Source: Planctomycetota bacterium (GTDB lineage Bacteria; Planctomycetota; Phycisphaerae; UBA1845; CAIVHJ01). From it: 13,070 nt of DNA. Shown here piece by piece: positions 6,875 to 13,070 of the stretch (the stretch's first letter is position 1; the number at the start of each line of letters is the position of its first letter). The position numbers and the translations under genes are program-made. The notes under the pieces were generated by a model, which worked only from the letters and a program-made list of their open reading frames with translations, ran no database searches and was not told the DNA's origin. The stretch spans positions 1 through 13,070 of the forward strand of contig JACZTW010000075.1 of NCBI GenBank assembly GCA_022573485.1. Reading direction: 5' to 3'.

Positions 6875-9082
6875 CTATTCACTATTCTCGATTGCCTCGA
6901 GCACAATCAAGTACGTCTGCCCGCCGATGTTCACGATCATCTCGCCGTCGAGCGTGAAGTACTGGTTTTGCAGCGCGGGCAGCTTGCGAATCACGTCGAA
7001 ATACGCGTCGCTATACTGCACGAGTTTGATGACCTGCTCTTCTTGACTCTTGGTCACGGTGCTATCGATCCAACGACCCTGCTTTTGAAAGAAGGTCTTC
7101 GTGCCGAGGTTGAACACTGATTGGACGACCTTCTTCTTGCCTTCGAGATCGACCGCCACTTGGGCGCCGCCGAAGATGCTGCCTCCGCCGCCGGATCCCC
7201 TCATCTTCTCCCTTTTGAAGACTCTCTGCGCGACGGCCCTGCTACCGCTCGTTGCCGTTTGCAGCTCCAATAGGATCTCGCCGGCTTGGCGCTGGTTTTC
7301 TGCCCTGGCCAGAAGGTCCGTTCTCTCGTCCGCCAGAAAGGACGTGTACGGCGTGAGGATGCCATAGCGGGTGCTCAGACGAACAATCTCATCCACCAAC
7401 TCCTTGTTCTGGCCGTGCAAGTCAATCTCGTCGATCAAGTAGCCGACACGCCGCTCGGCCCATAGCTTCTCGATGAACAACCGTTCATACGGCGCCTTGC
7501 CGGTATCCAGAGTAACGCGCTGGATGATGGCGTGCGTCTTCGAGCCGACTTGGCCGCTGAGCTTGATTTCGAGGTCGCCGGCATTGTGATACCGCCCGAC
7601 AACCACGAGTTGGCTGCCCTTGAACAGATCCGGCAATTCGCTGGGGTAAGTTCGAGCCGTATCCAGGCCGGGGAATTCCAGGCGCAGATTGCTCATCACC
7701 GGCGAACTCAATTTACTGTACAGCCTCGATACAGGCCCTTCGATGTCCTGGTTTGGCCGGACGTAGTTGCTGTCGCCGTGGTTGGCGGCGGTCAACTTGT
7801 CGATCAGCCGAGCGTTGACGTCGTCCCCGACGCCGAAGGCCATAAGCCGCGCGCGTACCATGTTGGCCTTCTTGCAGTTTGAAACGATGGCCTGCTCGCG
7901 CTGCTCGCCCGCCGTCGGCAGGCCGTCGGTCAGGAAGATCACGTACGACGGGCGATCGTTCACCTTCAACATGCCCATCGCAGTCCGCAGAGCGCCGTCG
8001 ATGTTCGTGCTCCCGCCGGCGGCGATTTGATCGACGAAACTCAGCGCTTCCTTCAGCGTAGCTTCGTCGTGGCGCTGCAACTCTGGTTTGAACGAGGTCA
8101 CATTCGAGTCGTAGGTGACGATGTTGAAGGTATCCTTGGCATTGAGATTCTTCAGAACGAACCGGAGCGATTTCTTGGCTTGTTCGATCTTCTTGCCGGT
8201 CATGCTGCCCGACTTATCCAGCACAAGAACCACCGACTTGGGCAGAATCGCGGAATCGGCAGTTTCGATCCGCGGGCTGGCAAGCAGCATGAAGTAGCCA
8301 GCTTCAGCAGTGGATGGGCGATAACTCAGCATGGTCAGGCCCACATCGCCATCGGCCACGCCGTAGACCAAAGTGAAGTCGTTGCGCGGGACGACATTGT
8401 GCTGGACCAGCGAAACTTCAGCGACGGTCTCACTTGGGCGAGTGATATTCACGTCGTGCGTTGGGCTGTAGATCGACTTGATCGGCTGTTTGTTGGTAAT
8501 CCGGCAGTTGATTCTCAACTCCTGAAGCGGCTTGGCAGCGTGCTTTCCCGTGCCCAAGGGGTAGTTGATCGTGATCACGTTGCCGTCGCGCTTGCACAGT
8601 TGCGTATAGCTCAGGTTCACTTGCCGCTGCTGGCCCGGCGGCAGCGGGAACACGCTGGTCTTGAACAAGCCCCGGCCCATGTATTCCAGCAGCGCCGGGT
8701 CCTTCCTTCTCCTGACGATGTCTTCGTAAATCCTACGGGCTTCGTCCCGGCCCATCAGCCGGCCCGGAATCTCTTTGCCGTCGACCATCAGCACCAAGTT
8801 GTCGATGGCGGCGTTTTCGGGAAGCGGGAAGAAATACTCCACTTCTATCGTGCGGCCCGACGTGTTGCTGAACGCCTGCGAAACCTGGACGCGGGCGACT
8901 TGGTCATCGACTTTGATGTCCACGTGCTGATAGTGGACGGTGAAATCGCCGAAGATCGGCCGAGGAGGCATCGGCGGATGCGGATGCCTGGGAACGATAA
9001 AGCCTTGCGCCCCCGCCTGTGACACAGATAATCCGCAAACAACCGCCGCCACTATCAAAAGCCAGATATTCAACCGTTTCAT
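6875..9082 (-). CDS. Secreted VIT and von Willebrand factor A domain protein
   Basis: A protein of 735 residues that begins with a clear signal peptide: MKRLN, a hydrophobic core (IWLLIVAAVVCGLSV), then SQAGAQG, where cleavage after AGA or AQG is plausible. Residues about 40-165 form a VIT (vault / inter-alpha-trypsin) domain, with VSQAFSNTSGRTIEVEYFFP and the MGRDEARRIYEDI stretch typical of it. Residues about 283-455 form a VWA domain with an intact MIDAS, DKSGSM at D289, and FLTDGLPTAG as a later metal-site segment. A glycine-rich linker (GSGGGGSIFGG) and a basic-to-mixed C-terminal domain follow. I see no sortase motif, lipobox or C-terminal membrane helix, so it is probably periplasmic or released. 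Such proteins are thought to bind other proteins; the partner is unknown. The reading frame runs open 90 codons further upstream (to 9352), but that stretch overlaps the neighbouring gene, looks non-coding, and the true start is marked by GGAG at 9090-9093. Confidence 0.9.
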   Translation of the reverse strand: MKRLNIWLLIVAAVVCGLSVSQAGAQGFIVPRHPHPPMPPRPIFGDFTVHYQHVDIKVDDQVARVQVSQAFSNTSGRTIEVEYFFPLPENAAIDNLVLMVDGKEIPGRLMGRDEARRIYEDIVRRRKDPALLEYMGRGLFKTSVFPLPPGQQRQVNLSYTQLCKRDGNVITINYPLGTGKHAAKPLQELRINCRITNKQPIKSIYSPTHDVNITRPSETVAEVSLVQHNVVPRNDFTLVYGVADGDVGLTMLSYRPSTAEAGYFMLLASPRIETADSAILPKSVVLVLDKSGSMTGKKIEQAKKSLRFVLKNLNAKDTFNIVTYDSNVTSFKPELQRHDEATLKEALSFVDQIAAGGSTNIDGALRTAMGMLKVNDRPSYVIFLTDGLPTAGEQREQAIVSNCKKANMVRARLMAFGVGDDVNARLIDKLTAANHGDSNYVRPNQDIEGPVSRLYSKLSSPVMSNLRLEFPGLDTARTYPSELPDLFKGSQLVVVGRYHNAGDLEIKLSGQVGSKTHAIIQRVTLDTGKAPYERLFIEKLWAERRVGYLIDEIDLHGQNKELVDEIVRLSTRYGILTPYTSFLADERTDLLARAENQRQAGEILLELQTATSGSRAVAQRVFKREKMRGSGGGGSIFGGAQVAVDLEGKKKVVQSVFNLGTKTFFQKQGRWIDSTVTKSQEEQVIKLVQYSDAYFDVIRKLPALQNQYFTLDGEMIVNIGGQTYLIVLEAIENSE

Positions 9083-9089
9083 GTCGATT

Positions 9090-9093
9090 CTCC
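9090..9093 (-). promoter_or_regulatory. Ribosome-binding site deciding the VIT/VWA start
   Basis: GGAG on the minus strand lies seven bases before ATG 9082. With the signal peptide that begins there, it rules out the upstream in-frame start at 9352. Confidence 0.75.
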
Positions 9094-9241
9094 GATTCAA
9101 GAAGACTCGCTGCCGCGATGGACAGCCGAAGCGTCCAAGAGAAAACGCTGATCTCTGCCGGTTTGGACGGCTCGGAGCACGTGCGGTTCCACGAAATTGG
9201 GAGATTCTCGATATTATGCGAAGGGAGCCACTTGGGCCTCT

Positions 9242-9270
9242 CACGGCAGGCGGGGCGAAGGCACGGCAGG
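9242..9270. repeat. Short direct repeat after the lptC-like stop
   Basis: CACGGCAGG occurs at 9242-9250 and 9262-9270, 20 bases apart, in the 188-base gap between the lptC-like gene (stop 9271-9273) and the VIT/VWA start. The second copy touches the stop codon. It may be a binding site or chance in GC-rich sequence. No convincing promoter was found in the gap, though a CATAAT (minus strand, 9218-9213) lacks a matching -35. Confidence 0.35.
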
Positions 9271-12200
9271 TTACCGGCCTCCCTCTCGAATGTCGCAGCC
9301 GGCAGGTGCATCCACACGCCCCGTTTTCATCTCGATGTGCAATTCGGGGCATTCGACGATGCGATAACGATTCGTCTTGCGGTTGAGGTAGTTCACATAT
9401 GCATCCTGTCCCCCGAAGCCGTAAACCGAGATCAACTGGCTGTCATCGACATAATCCAGCCGCTGGCCTGTGACGTGCCATTCAAGATCCTTCAGAACCA
9501 CGTTGCCGTTGGCCTGGAACTGCCGTAGTTCGCCGATGCTCATCTCGCCCGCGCCGCGACCACTACGACTCAGCGATCGGCGGAATTGGACGAGCAATTC
9601 GTCGCAACTCAGCTCGGTTACTCTACCAAGCCCAGAGGATCTCAGTTGTTCCAGTTGTTCTTCGGTGACTTGGATTTCTTCTTGCCGGGCGGGGTTCATC
9701 TTGATGTGCGAACCGGATACATGCCCCAGGTACACAGGCTCATCGCTGCCCTCGAATTGGGCCACTCGCTGTCGAAAATAGTAACGCATGCCCGCGTCCC
9801 ACTTGATCAATGTTTGGCTGGGGCCTTCGGATTGTGTCTCCGAGAACAGACCGGGATTGCGCTGCTGTCGCAGGGCCGCGATATCTTCCACTGCCGGATA
9901 ATCCTCGATCACCAAAACGCCGGCCTGTTCGATGTTCATTACACGGGCTTCCAGATCAAAGGCAATCTGAGGACTTCGGAGAAGGACGAGACTCTCCAAT
10001 CGGCCGTCGGTGGTCGATTGGGTGCGCGAGACCAATCTGGCGTCGCCGTCGGCGAGAATGTAGGTCGCCCGTTTGCGAAGGCCTTGCCGCGCCGGCCTCC
10101 GGCGCTTGGGCCTGGTGCCGAGCGCGGTGCCAACCTGTTCGAGATCCGCCTCGAAAGGCTTCAGGAACCATAGACCCATCGGGTCCGCAGAAGCCAGTTG
10201 AACGGACGGCTCCGGCTGAATGTCCGCCAGCGAAACCCGCATGATCCTGCCAGTGAGTGTGACGTTTCGGCTGGTGGCGACGACGTTGCCATCAAATTCG
10301 AGAATATTGTCCTTACCACGGAGGGTCATTTCGCGGTCCCAGCGCACTTCTACGGGCACGGGCTTGTCCGTACGGCGGCCATCCAGATCCTCCTGGATCA
10401 CGAACCGAGCGATCCCCGGCCCCGGCACGTGGGCCCACTCCCGCACGCCGTCGAAGGTCACGGTCTCGCCTTCGATGTAGTACTCGCCCATCTTCACCCT
10501 GGCGCGCTCTCCGGGGAGGCCCTCTATGTAGCCGTACGTGATCGCGCCCTGAGCGTCAAACACACATTTCAGCGTGCTCCCCACGATATCCCAGCCCCGG
10601 GACGGATCGAGTATCCGTACACCACCCGTAGCCTCCAGTTCGCGAAGATTCGGCATCTCTTGAAGGACGTTGCCCCCCTCGTCAGTGGGCAGCGATCCGA
10701 AGATCACATCCATCACGTCGCCGGCCGTCAGCACCCGCTGGCCTTGGGTGACTTCTACATCGCCCACCGCGTGAGCGTGGCGAGGTACGTTCCGTCCGGT
10801 AGCGTCAACCTCAAAATCCACGGTCATTTCATTGCAGGAGACACTCTCGGCGCTCGTCGTCAGTTGCACTGCACCTCGGCATACAAGTTTTTGTAACAGT
10901 TCTTCCGGATCGAGATCTGCATCTTTCGGCGGAGGCCGGAAGATCGCGTCGATGCTCTCGCCTTGTAATGCGGCTCCACTGATCAGAACTTGGACGTCCT
11001 CACGCAGGTTGGCCGTGAGCTGTCTCATGTCCCAGACGATGCTGCCCCGCGCGGCAAAACTCGTCTCCGCACCCTGGTTCAACTCAGCCGGGAATTTCGC
11101 ATCGCCCACAAATCGCGTGTATCCGGTTTCTTGATGATACTCGAATTCCGCGCTTGTCGACCGGAAGTCGGCGTTTTCGAGAACGACCGGAGCGCCTCTG
11201 GCAGTCACATGCCGCCTCAATGGAGCCGTCGCATCGTCCACTTCGCCGATGGCCCTGATTTTCAACGGTCCGGACCATGTGACGACCGTCCGATCTTCCG
11301 AATCCGCAGCCGGCACCGGATCTCTTCCCTGCCCGGATTGGGCCTCGTCGCGAGCATCAAGGTCGTTCCCGGCCGTCAATCCGCCCGCGAGGAAATCGAA
11401 GAGTACGCTGAGCTGATCTGCACGCAGCATGCCCGGCGAGTCACCCTGCTGCTCGGCGAGTACATCGCTGCCAAACTCGATCACATAGCCGACGGCCTTC
11501 TGCATCGTCGTCGGATCGTCCGGCTGAATATCAATGATGAGCACGTCGTCTTCCGTTCTCGGCATCTGGGCGTTCGGGATCGACCTTTCGACCTCGGGCA
11601 CCGGCGGAGAGGCGTGCCCGACGCCGGAGGAAGATCCCTGCCGCGCTGCTGCGGTGTTCGGCTGCCCGGTCTTCTCTTGCTTGTTGCGCTCGGTCAGGCT
11701 CTGGCCCAGGCCGAAGTCGCCCTTGAAGATCAGTTGCTTGCCGGTAGCGAGTTCGAGTTGCTCAATCCGTCCGGTTTCAGCGTTCCAAGACACCGTCAAG
11801 TCTTCACCTTCGAGCAGCATTTCGTTCGCCTCGATCCGTACGGGTCCGGGGGCGTTCAAGAAGCCCAGATCGAGATCGAAGTCCATCTTGCTCACCCACA
11901 TGCGGGCCAGTTGATCGTGCGGCGGCGGACGGTCGGCCAAATCCGGATTGTCGTTCAGCCACTCGGTCGTCCGGCGATCAAGGTCGATCCGCACATGCCC
12001 AATGAATTCGCCGCGCTGTGGGTCAATCTTATTCGGCTCTCTTGAGGCGATCAGGGCTTCATCCGCGCGGATCACCACCTTCTCACCCGTCTTGCGATAG
12101 TATGTGACGATCGGATTATCGATGTGAAACAGCATCCCGGTGTCGTCGACTTGCCGGGGATTGTCGAACCTCATGTGGAGCTTCTTGCGGCCTGTGCCCT

Positions 12201-12489
12201 CCTCGCGGATCGTGATGCCTGGCTTTCTGACGACCTTGACCGGTACATCGCCGAACTTCACACTCCCGGTCGGGTCTACGGACTCCGGATCACCGGCCAA
12301 CAAGTCCTGGAAGACCGGCGGCACATCGGCGGGCTCAATATCCTCTTCGACGACCGGGTCGAGGCCAATCTGGTAGACGCCGAAGGCCAAGCCGACCACG
12401 GCCAGCGAAATGATTGCCAGGCGCACCGAACGCATCAGTGTCTGACCGCGCCGCTGCACAAAGCGACTATGTGCCGAGTGTCGATTCAT
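9271..12489 (-). CDS. Giant LptC/OstA-like LPS transport protein
   Basis: A protein of 1072 residues with one N-terminal membrane helix (about 20-42; LAIISLAVVGLAFGVYQIGL) and a long, mainly beta, periplasmic part. Residues about 90-270 resemble LptC: ITIREEGTGRKKLHMRF, then VTYYRKTGEKVVIRADEALI, and a later segment with RIEANEMLLEGEDLTVSW. Further on come OstA/LptA-like stretches, alternating short hydrophobic strands with phrases such as VTARGAPVVLENADFRSTSA (about 415-435), the ILEFDGNVVATSRNVTLTGR region (about 735-755) and FQANGNVVLKDLEWHVTGQR (about 985-1005). The linker at about 270-330 and a region near 390 are low in complexity and probably disordered. E. coli LptC is 191 residues and LptA 185, so this could be a fusion of LptC with several LptA-like modules. 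Its ATG overlaps the kdsC stop as ATGA. The call rests on motif style and on the kdsC neighbour; a specific LptC orthology is likely but unproven. MRSVRL at residue 19 is an alternative start. Confidence 0.72.
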   Translation of the reverse strand: MNRHSAHSRFVQRRGQTLMRSVRLAIISLAVVGLAFGVYQIGLDPVVEEDIEPADVPPVFQDLLAGDPESVDPTGSVKFGDVPVKVVRKPGITIREEGTGRKKLHMRFDNPRQVDDTGMLFHIDNPIVTYYRKTGEKVVIRADEALIASREPNKIDPQRGEFIGHVRIDLDRRTTEWLNDNPDLADRPPPHDQLARMWVSKMDFDLDLGFLNAPGPVRIEANEMLLEGEDLTVSWNAETGRIEQLELATGKQLIFKGDFGLGQSLTERNKQEKTGQPNTAAARQGSSSGVGHASPPVPEVERSIPNAQMPRTEDDVLIIDIQPDDPTTMQKAVGYVIEFGSDVLAEQQGDSPGMLRADQLSVLFDFLAGGLTAGNDLDARDEAQSGQGRDPVPAADSEDRTVVTWSGPLKIRAIGEVDDATAPLRRHVTARGAPVVLENADFRSTSAEFEYHQETGYTRFVGDAKFPAELNQGAETSFAARGSIVWDMRQLTANLREDVQVLISGAALQGESIDAIFRPPPKDADLDPEELLQKLVCRGAVQLTTSAESVSCNEMTVDFEVDATGRNVPRHAHAVGDVEVTQGQRVLTAGDVMDVIFGSLPTDEGGNVLQEMPNLRELEATGGVRILDPSRGWDIVGSTLKCVFDAQGAITYGYIEGLPGERARVKMGEYYIEGETVTFDGVREWAHVPGPGIARFVIQEDLDGRRTDKPVPVEVRWDREMTLRGKDNILEFDGNVVATSRNVTLTGRIMRVSLADIQPEPSVQLASADPMGLWFLKPFEADLEQVGTALGTRPKRRRPARQGLRKRATYILADGDARLVSRTQSTTDGRLESLVLLRSPQIAFDLEARVMNIEQAGVLVIEDYPAVEDIAALRQQRNPGLFSETQSEGPSQTLIKWDAGMRYYFRQRVAQFEGSDEPVYLGHVSGSHIKMNPARQEEIQVTEEQLEQLRSSGLGRVTELSCDELLVQFRRSLSRSGRGAGEMSIGELRQFQANGNVVLKDLEWHVTGQRLDYVDDSQLISVYGFGGQDAYVNYLNRKTNRYRIVECPELHIEMKTGRVDAPAGCDIREGGR

Positions 12490-12986
12490 TTCGTCTCGCT
12501 GTGGTTCAGTAAGTAGTCCACGATCTCTCGGACCGCACCGGCCCCACCGCGGGCCTGCGTTACATGGTTCGCGATCGCTTTTACATCGGACGCCGCGTTT
12601 GCGACCGCCACGGCAAACCCGCTCGCACGCATCGGCGGCAGATCAGCCGTATCGTCGCCCACATAGCACACTTGCTCTGGCGTGAGCGCCCAAGCCCTGA
12701 CCAATTCGAGAAACGGCTCCAGCTTGTCTTCCCGGCCCTGGACGACATCCTCCACGCCCAGATCGCGAGCCCGGGCAGCGACGATGGGAGAACTCCGGCC
12801 GGACAGAAACGCGATCTTCCGTCCACGTCGCTGCCAGTTCTTGATAGCCGTCCCGTCATGAACGTGGAAGGCTTTCATGATCTCACCAGCCTCGGCAAAA
12901 TAGAGCCGCCCGTCGGTGAGCACGCCGTCCACGTCAAGGACCATCCCCTGGATATTCCTTAAGTCCACGTGATTATTCTCGTCCAA
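12486..12986 (-). CDS. kdsC: 3-deoxy-D-manno-octulosonate 8-phosphate phosphatase (EC 3.1.3.45)
   Basis: KdsC removes phosphate from Kdo-8-phosphate, the third step on the way to CMP-Kdo for lipid A-core synthesis, in the cytoplasm. The product is a C0-type HAD phosphatase without a cap domain, usually a tetramer. Seen: motif I VLDVDGVLTDG with nucleophile D18 and D20, motif II LSGRSS (S62), motif III lysine K88 in GREDKLEPF, motif IV GDDTADLP (D111, D112, D115), and the C-terminal GGAGAVREIVDYLL signature of the subfamily. The length of 166 residues is near the usual 170-190. The longest frame begins at TTG 12986, only about 10 bases after the predicted transcription start; GTG 12968 (or ATG 12944, preceded by AAGGA) may be the real start. 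The stop overlaps the lptC-like ATG, implying translational coupling. A generic HAD hydrolase is the alternative, but the DVDGVLTDG motif and context favour KdsC. Confidence 0.93.
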   Translation of the reverse strand: MDENNHVDLRNIQGMVLDVDGVLTDGRLYFAEAGEIMKAFHVHDGTAIKNWQRRGRKIAFLSGRSSPIVAARARDLGVEDVVQGREDKLEPFLELVRAWALTPEQVCYVGDDTADLPPMRASGFAVAVANAASDVKAIANHVTQARGGAGAVREIVDYLLNHSETK

Positions 12987-13002
12987 GAATCAAGAATCGC
13001 GC

Positions 13003-13031
13003 ATTATACAGGGTTCCCGGCGGAATTTGGA
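13003..13031 (-). promoter_or_regulatory. Predicted promoter of the kdsC-lptC-like operon
   Basis: On the minus strand a perfect -10 TATAAT (13008-13003) lies 17 bases from TCCAAA (13031-13026; 3 of 6 to the -35 consensus). Transcription would begin near 12996, so a start at GTG 12968 would have a leader of about 28 bases. The weak -35 may mean that an activator or another sigma factor is used. Confidence 0.5.
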
Positions 13032-13070
13032 GGCCCATCCGCTCAATCTCTGTGTTTTGCGTCGATTTCG

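Noticed and set aside
8027..9022. Plus-strand frame of 331 codons inside the VIT/VWA gene
   Set aside because: Antisense to a gene with clear VIT and VWA motifs; translation is His/Arg/Gln-rich with no domain.
9083..9352. In-frame N-terminal extension of the VIT/VWA protein by 90 codons
   Set aside because: It overlaps the lptC-like gene end, has an Arg/Pro-rich composition unlike a protein start, and a signal peptide with GGAG at 9090-9093 marks the start at 9082.
10990..12045. Long plus-strand frame of 351 codons inside the lptC-like gene
   Set aside because: It is antisense to a longer frame with an N-terminal helix and ATGA overlap with kdsC; its translation has no recognisable motif and reflects GC-rich codon bias.
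1..13070. CRISPR array, tRNA, rRNA, transposase or phage genes
   Set aside because: I saw no regularly spaced repeats, tRNA-like cloverleaf, rRNA segment or mobile-element protein anywhere in the window.

Overview
The window reads as a compact, chromosomal, gram-negative bacterial region with moderately high GC and no sign of phage, plasmid or transposase genes. Several traits together suggest a member of the Planctomycetota or a close relative: a zinc-ribbon plus two-helix membrane protein, a secreted VIT/VWA protein, and a very large LptC/OstA-like protein coupled to a Kdo-phosphate phosphatase. This assignment is an inference from gene style, not from a marker gene. The kdsC and lptC-like genes argue for an outer membrane with Kdo-containing LPS.

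Layout. (1) 3-1885, plus strand: the 3' part of a GspE/PilB-type secretion or pilus ATPase, cut by the window edge, followed almost without gap by a small CvpA-like membrane protein. (2) 1886-2044: a convergent intergenic region filled by a 117-base nested inverted-repeat element (1923-2039). (3) 2045-2647, minus strand: a zinc-ribbon membrane protein of unknown function. (4) 2728-2789: two divergent sigma70-like promoters placed nearly back to back. (5) 2800-6678, plus strand: RNase R (rnr), then the glycine-cleavage genes gcvT and gcvH. A consensus -35 box overlaps the rnr stop codon, so gcvTH probably has its own promoter. gcvP is not in the window. (6) 6679-6874: convergent intergenic region with a strong GC-rich hairpin. 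(7) 13031-6875, minus strand: a likely envelope operon read from a near-consensus promoter at the right edge. It runs kdsC, then a 1072-residue LptC/OstA-like protein overlapping kdsC by ATGA, then, after a 188-base gap, a secreted VIT/VWA-domain protein.

How they fit. kdsC directly before an lptC-like gene matches the kdsC-lptC order of the E. coli LPS-export locus, so the right half is best read as an LPS synthesis and transport unit. Here the lptC position is held by one giant protein in which OstA/LptA-like beta-sheet segments seem to be fused to the LptC part. The left half is a set of housekeeping genes: secretion ATPase, RNA decay and one-carbon metabolism.

The points most worth a second look are the LptC/OstA fusion, the palindromic element at 1923-2039, the divergent promoter pair with a probably leaderless rnr mRNA, and the CvpA-like gene joined to the secretion ATPase. 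I did not see a complete undescribed multi-gene system such as a defence island, CRISPR array or retron.
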